Assembly (NCBI GenBank): GCA_004794655.1
Contig: SMMW01000016.1
Span: 1-64,000 of the forward strand
Direction of reading: 5' to 3'
From: Marisa cornuarietis
Lineage: Eukaryota > Mollusca > Gastropoda > Architaenioglossa > Ampullariidae
DNA length: 64,000 nucleotides
A program made the translations under genes and the position numbers. Below the pieces are notes generated by a model that had not been told where the DNA came from, did no database searches, and saw nothing but the letters and a program-made list of their open reading frames with translations. Every line of letters begins with the position of its first letter. Within the stretch, counting starts at the first letter, position 1. Positions 45,025 to 56,405 of the stretch are shown here, piece by piece.

Positions 45025-45369
45025 GTATAAATGATAAGTATCCTTTCTCATTGTCCCTACTCTCAATGGCATGTCTTCATTCGATCCTTTCAATTTATTC
45101 TTTGCTTAAAGATGGGCGCTTTCTTCTTTCAAAGGTAAGGTTATATGCCCCAGTCTTATCATTATGTCTACCCACAAATCTAAATATATTTTGATAGAAA
45201 CTCCGAAAGTTTTGCTCATAAGCTGTCGTCGTCATTTGGTAGTCTGCTGCTCCTATATACTGCACACAATATCAAACAACTTACTTTTGATGTAGATTCG
45301 AGATCCTCCGGTTTTCTTTTGTCTGTTTTCTAATGCCTAGGGGAAGCTATCATTCAAACATTACCTAAC
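45025..45369. other. Non-coding spacer, copy B
   Basis: It aligns with 17050-17394. No gene. Confidence 0.55.
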
Positions 45370-45560
45370 AGGTGATGTTAACTAGCCAGACAACTATAGA
45401 TGTATATCTGTTCTTAACGTCTAGGCAATATTTACAGCGCTCTGTAAAAGAATAAATGAATGGATTTAGCAACATAATATTCTTGGTGAACAACAAATGG
45501 GGATTTGTAGGGGAGGGGAATCTCAGCACAATAGACCAACTATTTATTTCGATAAAATTT
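45370..45560 (+). mobile_element. Old reverse-transcriptase relic, copy B site 2
   Basis: Counterpart of 17395-17600, with GDVN, DNYRCISV and NILGEQQ motifs on the plus strand. Confidence 0.55.
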
Positions 45561-47136
45561 ATTTAGAAGCACAGATTGTTTGATAGAACTATGCCGATTA
45601 ATTTATTTAGTGAACTACTCGACATTGTAGACAGAGATCAGTCCTATAATTAGTTGTAATTTAAGAGAAATCATTTTCAACTGTCTGATGCCTTTTGCTA
45701 GGATTTAAAGACAGATCACAAGATATAAATTTAAGTATTTATAATATGCATGACCACAGTTCCCTTACAATAATCACTGACAACATATAATCTAATAGCT
45801 TATGACATTTTGAGATAGTATTCGTAGTTATAACTCATTTCACGCTACACAGAACCATCTTGTTTAAATTGTATACATTACTTTAATCTTATCATTGCTT
45901 AGTCAATAACTTTAAAAGTGCTTACTACTTATAGTAACAGAAGCAACACCTTCCCCTCATCTCAAGCCATTTTGTACAGTACAGTACAATTAGCTCATCG
46001 TAAACTGGCTTTGTATGGATGGCGCCGGTTTGGTCAGAATTAAGTCGCCATATCACGACCGATTTACGAGATAAAGGCATCGTTCAAAGCTTAAAGGAAA
46101 CACTTATCATACCACTTCTTTTTATGGCTACAGTTCCAGCAGCCAGTGAATGACAAGAAGCAGTAACGGACGATGTTTTGATGAAGTGACGTGACTATAA
46201 CAAACCGTCACAATTTTCCTAGAGCTTCGCAATTTTAAGTAATAGTAGGTTCACCGTTGTGTTTCTAAGATCACGGCTTAGATGCCTGTCACTAAGCCAT
46301 TATGTTAACGATTAGTTAACACGATTATCATCCTGAAGAAACTTTCGGCGACAGCCGCCATAACATTTGAAACAAAAGCGAGAAATCTTCGCTTTTCACT
46401 ATTAGTAACAAATGGAAGGACTGATTCTTTCTGCGTACTTGTCAAAATTGTATCTGTATTCCAAATAGTGCTTTGCTTAGCATTAGATTATCACCTGTAG
46501 TAGCACAATGTTCTTATGTTATTGCGATTCTCATTTTCAAACCTATCACTGATCCGCCGTTTTGAAATGTTGCATATCAATATGGCTTAATGGCCTGTGA
46601 ACGGTGTACAAATCAAGAAAATTTAAAATTAATATCAATATAGTAGTTTTGATTGCACAAAAGAAAAGAAACGCTCTTCTTTAAATATTCGTGATATGAT
46701 TTCAGCCGCTGTAATTAATCATGTACACGCTTTTTAGAGAACCCACATAACCAAGAGTGTACGTCGTCATTCTCCAGTGTTGTCCTATACACGGTGTACG
46801 GAAATATTGTGAGTTTTTCGATAATAATTACATAAAAATAATAACCTACCTAAACACCAAAGATCAATGTGTTTAGAAGTATTCCCAATCGTTGCGCCTA
46901 TTTCAAAATTTACGAAGTAGATCATACCTTAGTCCGTAAAACATCTTGGACAACTTTATTCGACAGAAAACATAACAACCCAAACCAAAATTATCCACTT
47001 TTAGTAAAATCCTTGTCAGGATAATCAGTAATAGAAGCAATTTTGTTTTCCTTATTTAGACTGTTCATCACATGCATTTGATATCAATGGTCAAAATCTT
47101 CTCCTCGATCCATATCTTGATCTGTTTGACAAAAAG
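45561..47136. repeat. Receptor downstream block of alpha-2
   Basis: Homologous to 17601-19167. It shares CATAACATTTGAAAC and CCAGTGTTGTCC landmarks. No gene is seen. The reading frame following the alpha-2 TAG decays after about 20 codons. Confidence 0.6.
46955..46960 (-). terminator. Candidate poly(A) signal of alpha-2
   Basis: AATAAA on the minus strand, about 180 bp past the stop codon. Alpha-1 has GATAAA at the matching place, so the assignment is tentative. Confidence 0.35.
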
Positions 47137-50100
47137 CTATCTTATCACAACCATGTTCGTGACCTTGACCTGCCCCGTGTTGTGGAGTGAGAAGACTTCA
47201 CTATGTCCTCGGGCTTCGAGCCGCTTTAACAGACGCATCTCCGCGGCCCGCCGTCGCTTCTCCATCACCGTGTTGAAGGTGTACAGGAACGGGTTGAGGG
47301 CGGCGTTAAAAGGTAAGACAAAGATCACCATGGCAACGTTCACTTCGCCGGAAATCGGGGTGCCTGAGGCAGCCAACAGACCCAACAAAGCGACAGGAAA
47401 GAAGCACAAAAAACTGGACACCACAACTGAGGTCAGGCGGCGCGCGACGGCAAAGTCAGCGGTGTTTTTGTTGGAGGACGTGGACAGGGAATTCGCTCGC
47501 ACACTGTGGTAAATAATAAGCTGACCGACGGCGATAAGAACGAAAAGAATAAAGTTGAGGACTATGACAACACCGAATGAATAGTTATGTCCCCCGAAAC
47601 TCTTTCGTGTTATGGGAAGCGGCACACAAATGCCGGTCTGACTGTAGAAATCCCAGTGTGACGTCATGGGAAGAAGAGGAACAGCCGCCAGAACGAGGCC
47701 AACCATCCACGCGCAACAACACGCTAGTGTGGCGGAGTGTTTCTTGAAGCGAAGTCTGCTAAATGGAAACCGAAGCACTAGAAAACGGTCCAAGGTGATG
47801 AGGCAGATGATGAAGGCCGACACCTCAGTTGATAACAGACACAGAAAGCCGGCCACGTGACACAATGGACTGGTTTTCCATTTCGTATCGTGCCACAGGT
47901 ACTTGCCTTGATACACCTGGTCTGCCACACCGATGATCGCCAGGTAAATGCCCATCACAAAATCAGAAAAGTTTAGATTAATGACGAATACACTGTAGCT
48001 CGCCTGGTTGTTGAGAAAGAACCTGGAGACAAAACTTCCCGCATTGCCTACCAGCGCTAAGATACAAAAAACCCAGAGAAAAATGCGGTAGACGTTAGAT
48101 TGTAGAAGGTCTTCACAAGAGGAAATTTCATCCATCGTCGTAAAACAGTTTTTGGCGTTAAGCAGTTTTGGCAACATTGCCGGGCAACACAACTTGTAGT
48201 TCTCGGAGTACATTACGAGGAGGAATTTCAAGTCTGTAAGAACAGTTTCTGAGAAAGATTCTACTGGGCAACCTCTCAAATCAAGGCTTTGAATCAAAGG
48301 CGTTGTACTAAAGGCATCTTCAACTAGAATGTTTATTGGAGAATTGGAAAGATTCAGATATTTAATTTCTGGGAAATTATTCAGTCGATCTTTATCATGG
48401 GTTTTTAAACGTGAAGAAGACACATCAAAGTGTATAAGATTTCTATGAACTGTCGATGAATGTGTAGTGATTAGTGAAATCAAAGGGTTTCCTGATAAGA
48501 ACAGATAACGTAGGTTTTCCAAACTGAAGAAGACGGACATTTTTATGGACGTCAATAAATTGTGTTCAAGGTCTAAGATTTGTAAGTTTGGTAAAACTAA
48601 GTTTGATAAAGAAACTAACCGACACTTTTTAAGAATAAGACTGACCAGATAGATATTGTTCTCCACACTCTCATAAGTAAATCCTGTTCCACTGGCATCT
48701 AAATACCGGATATCCGGGTACTCACTGACGTTGAATACGTTTGAACACACAAAAGCGTGACCTTGACATGTACAACTGTCTTGAGGACACGTCAGCTGAC
48801 AGAACCTCTCGTCGTCCTGCTGCGGACACTGGAACACGCCGTCACACACGTGCGAGGGATGCAGGCAGACGGTGGAAGAGTAACAGCGGTACAGACCAGG
48901 GCAGGTGTAAGTCTCACAGTTGGTCTCGTCCTGTTTGTTAAAACAGTCGTACACACCGTTACAGCGCATGAAGACAGGCAGGCAGTAGTCTTCATCACTA
49001 CAGCGGAAATGAGTGTCAGGACATGACTGGGAGGCGTTTAGAGGAGTGATGATTAGTTGTGTCTGAGAGACTAGGTTGATAATTGCTGGCGGAGCTAATG
49101 TAGATTTTATATTTTGAAAGCTGAATGAACAATATTCGTCAGATTGGTCTCGGCAGTGTTGAATTTTGTCGCAGACATGTTGTCGGCTGACACACTGCTG
49201 ATTTTTGCATGTAAATTCTCCACATCTAGGAAACTTGCAAAATTTCTCGTCAGAGCCATCTACACAGTGAGACCTGTAGTCACAGACAAGAGTGTAGGGA
49301 ATCGTCTGTGTGTTGTCACAATTAAACATGGGTAGCCGTTCTTTACCAGGAATCTCGCAATAGGCAATGTACTGCTTGACATTACAAGAACTTTCTTTGT
49401 CGCACGAGAGAAAGTCAACTGATATCTGTTTGTTTAAACATTTCACAAACGAGATTATTTTTATACTGTCCAGAGAGACCTTATTGAAAGGATAGTTAGA
49501 CGGCGTTTGTTGTTTTTGGTTTGTATTGTTCTTTGGAGACTCACACCAAAGTCTAACGGTAGTGTTTTGGTTACATTTAACGAAAGAAAGTTTTACTGTG
49601 TAACCAGACTGGAAAAGGAAGCACACGGAACTGTCAAAGTAATCAGTATGTTCATTTACCTGTACGTAATGTGCCATAGTTCCATCAATCCACTGAGCAA
49701 CATTTTCATACATGAGGTCTGAATCTAAAACGTGTTTGCTGTAGAGACCAACGTACAAGTGTGCTGATCTCTTGCTGTAATTTAGAACTTTCTGAAAGTT
49801 TCTCCAATCCTGTGGTGTTTTTAATGTTACCAATTGTTGTCCGTATGAGTGGCATATGGTCAAAGCTTCATTCCATGTTATGTTTTTAGTTTGATTCTCA
49901 ATCAGGTAACACTTGTTTTCCCCGTCTATCAAGCCATCACCACAGCCTTGGTTGATGTAAGGACATGATACTTCATCTTCCCCACCTTGACATTCTCTGT
50001 CCAGGTTACAGTGCAGATGATCTTTGAATGTTCGGTAATATGGAACAGAGCAGTTGAAATGGCTTGCATCTACCTTTTCTGGAGTTTCGAAATAAGGATG

Positions 50101-51273
50101 AAAAGAAAACAGCATTTTGAACCCAGTTTTTACAACTACACTGTCTGAAACAAACATCAGGCGCAGTGAAGAGTTAAAAACTTGAGGCGTGACGTATTCG
50201 ACTCCACATTTCTTCCAGACCTCGGTGTCACCTTCGGTGTCAACTTTGATGAGTTTTAAATAATCATATAAACAGTTCTCATGCATCTCGAGGTCTATCC
50301 GTGCAAAGCTAACCATTACCGTGTGTCCTGGGGGACCAGTGATCGACGTAGAACCGTTAAAGAAATTCGGGTACTCAATTGTCCCATCATAGCCCGGTGA
50401 CGTCACGTACCCCGATTTTGATGACATGTTTACAACAAGCTGAGTTCGCCTCCAATTTTCAGCTGTAGTATTAAAGCGAAATTTAATGTCTAGTGGACCA
50501 TTTAGCATATTCACAAGTAAGCTGTACCTGAATATAAAGCGTAATACATTAGTTAAAGAATAGGCGACTGGCGGTAGAAGGCCGCTGACACCGCACGAAG
50601 CTGCGAGTGAGAAGCTTTGGTTGTAATCGAGAATTTGAAGTATGCTGTATTGTTTACACAATGACTGGTCCCCGCTATGATATCTGTCAAACTCGACAGT
50701 CATGAACTTTCCCACTGGCACCGCGATATTCCACGTGCAGATTAGTACAGATGCGTTGCTTTCTGAAACGAATACCTCCACCAGCCCTTCAGTAGCAGAT
50801 ATTGTCTCTGTCTTTTTGGAATGTTGGCAAGACTCAATGTTTATGCGAAATGCAGCTGGACCTGTTTGCTCTATGTATGAACGATTGTTACTTACAACTG
50901 ATTCTGTGAAGCCCAATCCTTCCAGCCTGCGTCCGGTAGTTCCATAGGTTTTGAGTCCGTAAGTTGTAAAATCTGTGTTTGGGTATTCTGCAGTCAGTCT
51001 AGAAATCGTATCAGGTGGAGCCTCAGTAATTTTTTGCGTTGAAGAATAAACATGGTTTTCGACATTTTTTGCAGTAGCATTAAAAGTCTTACCATCTCCT
51101 GAAAGTGAGACTTCCTGTTCGTTTAAAACTGTTTTTTGACTGATATCAGTACCGACATACATCTGTGTAATCAAAGACGTATTAGAAACCGTTTTCTGAC
51201 TGTAGCTCTCGTTTGTTTCGAGATCCTGATTTCCTTGAGTGAAAATTACACAAAGAAAAAGTACGATGTACAT
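47137..51273 (-). CDS. Alpha-2: CUB/C-type lectin/LDLa/LRR G-protein-coupled receptor, intact
   Basis: A single 1378-codon frame, the same length and domain order as alpha-1: signal peptide, linker, CUB-like 149-268, CUB 288-393, LDLa-like 408-437, C-type-lectin-like 444-577 (EHTD at the usual Ca-site motif), LDLa modules between 650 and 826, LRR 829-1053 and seven helices 1058-1333 (LDRF, NPFLY). The CUB-1 region carries many non-conservative differences from alpha-1 (for example FRYSLLVNML against FDNNLPVKMP), while the helices differ mostly conservatively. That pattern is typical of a ligand-binding part that diversifies. The tail stops at the same TAG as alpha-1. Expected role: a plasma-membrane receptor signalling through G proteins, ligand unknown. 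Alternatively it could be orphan or poorly expressed, but the open frame over 4 kb argues for selection. Confidence 0.93.
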   Translation of the reverse strand: MYIVLFLCVIFTQGNQDLETNESYSQKTVSNTSLITQMYVGTDISQKTVLNEQEVSLSGDGKTFNATAKNVENHVYSSTQKITEAPPDTISRLTAEYPNTDFTTYGLKTYGTTGRRLEGLGFTESVVSNNRSYIEQTGPAAFRINIESCQHSKKTETISATEGLVEVFVSESNASVLICTWNIAVPVGKFMTVEFDRYHSGDQSLCKQYSILQILDYNQSFSLAASCGVSGLLPPVAYSLTNVLRFIFRYSLLVNMLNGPLDIKFRFNTTAENWRRTQLVVNMSSKSGYVTSPGYDGTIEYPNFFNGSTSITGPPGHTVMVSFARIDLEMHENCLYDYLKLIKVDTEGDTEVWKKCGVEYVTPQVFNSSLRLMFVSDSVVVKTGFKMLFSFHPYFETPEKVDASHFNCSVPYYRTFKDHLHCNLDRECQGGEDEVSCPYINQGCGDGLIDGENKCYLIENQTKNITWNEALTICHSYGQQLVTLKTPQDWRNFQKVLNYSKRSAHLYVGLYSKHVLDSDLMYENVAQWIDGTMAHYVQVNEHTDYFDSSVCFLFQSGYTVKLSFVKCNQNTTVRLWCESPKNNTNQKQQTPSNYPFNKVSLDSIKIISFVKCLNKQISVDFLSCDKESSCNVKQYIAYCEIPGKERLPMFNCDNTQTIPYTLVCDYRSHCVDGSDEKFCKFPRCGEFTCKNQQCVSRQHVCDKIQHCRDQSDEYCSFSFQNIKSTLAPPAIINLVSQTQLIITPLNASQSCPDTHFRCSDEDYCLPVFMRCNGVYDCFNKQDETNCETYTCPGLYRCYSSTVCLHPSHVCDGVFQCPQQDDERFCQLTCPQDSCTCQGHAFVCSNVFNVSEYPDIRYLDASGTGFTYESVENNIYLVSLILKKCRLVSLSNLVLPNLQILDLEHNLLTSIKMSVFFSLENLRYLFLSGNPLISLITTHSSTVHRNLIHFDVSSSRLKTHDKDRLNNFPEIKYLNLSNSPINILVEDAFSTTPLIQSLDLRGCPVESFSETVLTDLKFLLVMYSENYKLCCPAMLPKLLNAKNCFTTMDEISSCEDLLQSNVYRIFLWVFCILALVGNAGSFVSRFFLNNQASYSVFVINLNFSDFVMGIYLAIIGVADQVYQGKYLWHDTKWKTSPLCHVAGFLCLLSTEVSAFIICLITLDRFLVLRFPFSRLRFKKHSATLACCCAWMVGLVLAAVPLLPMTSHWDFYSQTGICVPLPITRKSFGGHNYSFGVVIVLNFILFVLIAVGQLIIYHSVRANSLSTSSNKNTADFAVARRLTSVVVSSFLCFFPVALLGLLAASGTPISGEVNVAMVIFVLPFNAALNPFLYTFNTVMEKRRRAAEMRLLKRLEARGHSEVFSLHNTGQVKVTNMVVIR

Positions 51274-52094
51274 TATTATTATTCATACATGTGGTCTTAG
51301 AAGGCGTCGTTCTTTTTTTCTTTTGCACAAGGACTGTTTGGAATCTCTTTGCGTTGGCGGCTCTGTGTTTAAACTCGTCACTTCACCTCAGTCTGTATCA
51401 CTATACCTCACTGTCCAAACTTACAAGTCTAATGCCTTTGTTTCCTCGTGTCTCTTTGTTCGGGACTCCATCCACCTTGAATCCACCCCTTATATACATT
51501 TGTTTTAGCTAATTTGTTCTATCTTAATAGGTGTGGAAATTTGTAAGGGTTTAATTTACACTTCTTGCCCTTTTGATTTTATTTGCTCACTACTTCTATT
51601 TTTCATTCGGGTTTGTAAAGAAGATACTTTTAAAAATAATAACTTTTACGGAAGTTCATGAAGAGGAAGATATTTCTGTTTTCCTTTTTTCCCTCCAACT
51701 TCTCATAAATAGAAGCTTTTAGAATGAAAATGTTGTGAAGTATTTCCAGAATAGTTCTTTAGCTTTATTTTTTCCGTCAACACAGAATTTACTTGTGCCC
51801 TTACCTAGATTTCTATCAGTTTAGAGATGTTTATCTTCAGCTTACGCATTAATATTTTTTTGTTGTTTTAGAGAAAATTGTAGCTCTTTCAGTAACTTAA
51901 GGCAAGCACGGGATAGAAACAGTTTACTTTAAAGAAGGCAGACTAGACATACCGATCGTGCTTTAAGTATGTGACACGGTGTTGCTGCTTGCCGATGTGA
52001 ACAATCCAGGCATTCGACAACTGCCTGAGGCGCCTGCACCCGATAAAGTACAGGAAAAAAATACCATTCCTGAGGCGGTTCATCGTCAGTACTG

Positions 52095-52095
<1 letters not shown>
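51274..52095. repeat. Alpha-2 upstream block
   Basis: Homologous to 23305-24125 with scattered substitutions. No gene. Confidence 0.7.
51489..51496 (-). promoter_or_regulatory. TATA box of alpha-2
   Basis: TGTATATAAGGGG on the minus strand, 216-223 bp upstream of the start codon, as in alpha-1. Confidence 0.65.

Positions 52096-52137
<42 letters not shown>
52096..52137. repeat. (CA)n microsatellite
   Basis: About 42 bp, paralogous to 24126-24201. Confidence 0.95.
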
Positions 52138-52138
<1 letters not shown>

Positions 52139-52365
52139 CGGCAGTTGTGACTCAGTGACTTAAACCGCTCAGAACTCTTTCACTCTCAACCGGTCGAGTC
52201 TTTTTACTTCAGAACCAGTTATACAGCTGATGGCAACAGTTTTGCTCGCTTGTCCATGATTCTGAAAAACTCAGTCAGTGGCACTGTCTCACACTTACGT
52301 TGGTGTAGTCAAAATAAAGTAGTTTACACCAAGTATTGTCTCACTTTTTTGGGTTTAATGTCAAA

Positions 52366-52580
52366 CTGGTAGTGTGGTGTTTAAAACACTCCATTGTAAC
52401 CACCGCAGTGAGAGACCCTGGGTTCAGATTTCGTCTCGGGACATTCTCTATATGTGACACCTGTTCGCAAGTTTGGACGTCGAGTGTTTTCTCTGGGTTT
52501 TTTAGTTCACTCCCCCTCATCCTTCCCTCCGATAGTGCGAAATCACCTTAAATTGAAAGCACTTTCTTACTAAATAAACC
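52366..52580 (+). mobile_element. tRNA-type SINE, third copy
   Basis: Box-A-like TAGTGTGGTGTTTAAAAC and box-B-like GGGTTCAGATTTC, then TATGTGACACCTGTTCGCA, GTTTTCTCTGGG and CTTACTAAATAAACC. Its flanks differ from those of 6683 and 41258, and short spacer 1 lacks it, so it is a separate family member or an old shared one lost there. Confidence 0.65.
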
Positions 52581-53129
52581 AATGAACCTGGAATGTCAAG
52601 GAAGCAGCCAAAATAGCCGTTCTATTTATCTCCTTAGATATGTCGTGTTTTTTTAAGCATGAGTTTTCTGATAGACGTAGGATAGACAATCTAAAATATG
52701 GTTCATTTCAATTACCGTTCACTATTCTTTTCGCGCCCACGAATAGTTTATTTGAAACTTTTTTCACTAATTTTCCTTCCTTTATTGATGTCTTCATATG
52801 CACGGCCAGTGTCTTTTCTCACTGTCCGTACACTCAATGGTAGATCCTCTCCAATCAAACCGCTCGATCCTCTCAATTTATTCTTATGTTAAATATGCTC
52901 GCTTTCTTTTTAAAAAAATGTGCACAAGTGGTTCAGTCTTAGCATTAAGTCGACCTACAAGTCTAACTACATTTTGTCAGACAGTCTCATTTTCGTTTCG
53001 TAGTCTGCTGCTCCTACCTATTTTACAAATTATCGAACTACTAAGTTTTGATGAAAAGTCCAGATCCTCTAGTTTTCTTTGTTTTGCTGATGGCTGGGAT
53101 GAATTTGCTATTTATCCATTACATGAGAC
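52581..53129. other. Non-coding spacer
   Basis: Related to 6900-8534 of the long spacer (AATCAAACCGCTCGATCC, GTCTAA.TA.ATTTTGTC). No gene. Confidence 0.55.
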
Positions 53130-53535
53130 AGTGATGTTAACCAGACACACAACTATTAATGTATATCTCTTATCTTTTCCATGTTTATTAAAACATAAAA
53201 GGAATCGATTGCACAACATAATATTCTGGGTGAAGAATAAGTAGGATTTCAGGGGGAGGGTGTGTAATCACAGAATAATAGATCACCTATTTATTTTGAT
53301 GGATCTTATCCAAAAGCAGCTAGTTAAGGACAAAAAACTCTATGCAGCCTTCATTGCTTTTCATACAGCATTCGATTCCGTAACAAGGAAAAAATAGGAC
53401 TACATTGCAGAAAAATTGTATCCATGACACATACCAAAAATGTGTATAAAGATATTAAAGCCAAAGTACAGGCTGGTGGAATCTGACTCATTATTTTAAC
53501 TATCCAATGATCTAACGCAAGGTAGTGTAATGAGT
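53130..53535 (+). mobile_element. Old reverse-transcriptase relic, short spacer 2
   Basis: The plus strand keeps KDKKLYAAFIAFHTAFDSVT, then MYKDIKAKVQAGG-like text with frame changes. This is the FxKAFDS block of a LINE RT followed by its usual helix. Confidence 0.65.
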
Positions 53536-55500
53536 TGTAATAGGTCTTATGTTGTTTCGTGTACCAGTGGTATCCTGTGTCTTGGTGTGTGTGTCGTTCG
53601 GATTCCGTTATTCTTAAGAAGAAAAGACGACATGGTGAGGAAGGTGAACATGTCCGCGAGAAGCGTCAAAAAGAAGAAAAGAAGACCGCTAGCAAACTGT
53701 AATCAAGAAAAGAGTAACATTCTGGTTCTACCATCTTATGGACGAGCTGTGTTGTCGACGTCTTCATGCAGCTTCTTAGACACTATACTTTCTCTGGACA
53801 TCCTCCTTTCTGAGATGCCCAACATCTTCTGTCGTCACTGTCCATCTCTGTCACTTGAGCTGAAGGTCAAAGGTCTCCATTGTTCATCTTGGCTGCAACT
53901 GAAGTCAAACAATCTCCACTTTCTTCCACCTTAATCTGCTGGGGCTCGTCACAATGTGTGTTTGTAATTCGTCCTACGCACGAGGGGTTAGGACCTATTA
54001 TTTGATTTACTGATTTAATGTAGTGTTCTCTCCCTTTTTAGAAATTAAACAAATAAAACTCGAATATAGGAAACACATCTCTCACGTGAAACAAGAAAAG
54101 TAAGATATTTAGAATCCTTTATTAGTTTGAAGTAAACTTCTTCTAAATGATTTAAGTGTACGGTTAGATACATGTGCCGTCAGAATGTAGTTCCACGACA
54201 AGTTTGTTCAGTTTATCCATACTACGTTGCTAGGTGATAGTGACAACCAACAGAACAAGTAGAGATTTGATTGAACCATTCCTGAAATTCATGATTCCTG
54301 ACGATTTCAAGTGTATATTGTGTCGCGTTACGCAATCGACGCTCGCAAGCACGCTCTCTGACACACAGACACAACAGGCATCCGAATGCCCGATGCTAGC
54401 GACGAGACCAATCGCTCCTCAGTGAACAAATACGCGAGAGCACGTGAGTTACATGATTTATTAACAGAAATCCTTGTATCTGTCTCATACTTTTCGTTAA
54501 GGTTTAAAGACAGATCGCAAGAAATTACTTTAAATATTTAACATGCGCATGACCACTGTGACATCTAAAACAGTCAGTGAGAGAATGTGATCTAACAACC
54601 TTTCACATAGTGAAAGTATCAACTGATTTCACGCTACACAGTGCCATTTTGTTTAAATTAAGTCTACATTACCTTCATCGTATCAATGTTTAGTTAGCTT
54701 GCAGCAACACGACACCTTCAAGAATTTTAGGCAGAGATTAGTCGTATAATTGTAATTGAGGAAAAGAAACATTTTTGATCCGTCTCATGCCTTTTGTTGA
54801 GGATTAAAGGTTTTAATTTAAATATTAATTTGTAATACGCATTACTACCCTGCCCCCCGAAAATAATCACCGATAACATGTAACCTAACACCCTTGGATA
54901 TTTGAAATAGTTTTCTTTGGCAACTCAGTTCACTCTACACAGAACCATCTTGTTTAAATTAAGTCTACATTACTTTCATCTGATCATTGTTTCGTCAGTC
55001 ACTGCAGTCACTAACTTTTCAAGTGCTCATCCCTTCCCATAACAGAAATAACCCCTTTCCCTCGTCTCAAGCCATTTTTAATAGTACAATTAGCTTATCG
55101 TAAATTGGTTTAAATGGATGTCGCCGGATTGGTAATAAAAAGTCAGCATAGCACCACCGATTAACTGATATATATATATATATATAGTTTAAAGCGTAAC
55201 AGAAACACCTATCATACCACTTCTAGCAGTGAAAGACAAGAAGCAGTAACAAACCATGTTTTGATTAAGTTAAGTTACTATAACAAGCCGTTACAATACT
55301 CCCAGAGGTGAGCAGTTTAAACAATAGCAGGTTCTGTTTCTGTGTGTGTTTCTGATTAAGATCCCAACTTAATGCCTATCGTTAAACCGTCATACTAACA
55401 GTTAACACGATTAACATCCTAAGCCACCTGTCAGTCGCCAGACGCCATAATATTTGAAACAAATACAAGGAATCATTGCTATTCACCATTATAAACGTTA
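53536..55500. other. Non-coding spacer and start of the beta-2 downstream block
   Basis: 53540-54296 aligns with short spacer 1. It holds the empty site (54291-54296) for the minisatellite insertion. 54450-55500 aligns with the other receptor downstream blocks and has a TA repeat near 55170-55186. No gene. Confidence 0.55.
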
Positions 55501-55508
55501 GTAATCAT
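55501..55508. repeat. 8-bp target-site duplication of MITE
   Basis: GTAATCAT, repeated at 56001-56008. The uninterrupted site occurs at 18484-18491. Confidence 0.85.
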
Positions 55509-56000
55509 GAATCCCAGACACTTAATCCCCAGACACTTAATCCTCAAAATGAAATTTCAACTAAAAAATTATGAAGTGAATGAAAAATTTAATTCAAATT
55601 CAAATAATTATTTTCATGTGAACATCAAAATAAGTTTGACAATTAAAATAATACTTAACTTCAACATCTATAACATTAGTTAAAGTTCATGAGAGCTATT
55701 AAAGTCAATGTTCTTCAACAATATGATATGAAAAGTGTTGTTAATTAATATGACAGGAAAGCTAATGATCGGAGGTACCCTAATTGGGGCGATTGTTACG
55801 TCTCATTAGAGTTACCACGCGACACATTTCTCTTACGGTTATAATATTTCAAGTTCACAAAATAGCAGTTTTGAGTGTTGTGTCGCGATTTGGGGGCGTT
55901 TTTGAGGATTAAGTGTCTGGGGATTAAGTGGCTGGGGACTGAATGTCTAGGGGCTTAAGTGTCGGGGATTAAATGTCTGGGGATTAAGTGTCCGGTCACC
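55509..56000. mobile_element. Palindromic MITE, 492 bp
   Basis: The left inverted repeat (55514-55549) pairs with 55900-55935 at 35 of 36 positions. Both are built from units of CCAGACACTTAATCC. The right end adds degenerate repeats of the same unit to 56000. The 8-bp target duplication is typical of the hAT superfamily and a few others. The AT-rich centre has no ORF. It is non-autonomous. Confidence 0.88.
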
Positions 56001-56008
56001 GTAATCAT

Positions 56009-56405
56009 AACAGTTTAATAATCTTAATTGTAGAAAAGGAAATATTTTAAAACCTTCATTATATATTTTCAGCCACTTTAACCATGTCAGCATTTTTTAA
56101 GGAACCTTCATAACGAAACGCGTATGTCATCCTCCTCCAGTGTGGTCCCTTTACATGGTGCACGGCAATCTTGTTGATTTTTCGATAATAATTACATAGA
56201 AATAATAACCTACTTAAACGCCAAAGATAAATGTGTTTAGAAAACTAAGAAGTTTTATTTGTTTTAAAGTATTTCCATACTGTGCACCTGTTTCAAAATC
56301 TACAAAGTACATTATGACTTAGTCACAAAAAGTCCTTGAAAATGTTTATCTAACCGAAAACATGTCAACCAAAACCAAAATTATCCAGTCTTAGTAAAAT
56401 CCTGG
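56009..56405. repeat. Beta-2 downstream block, remainder
   Basis: It continues the downstream block after the MITE and aligns with 28420-28680 and 18780-19060. No gene. Confidence 0.55.

Noticed and set aside
53530..53934. 134-codon plus-strand frame with Lys/Arg-rich start
   Set aside because: Paralogous places (9001, 25141, 43530) do not keep the frame beyond a short stretch, so no coding constraint is visible.
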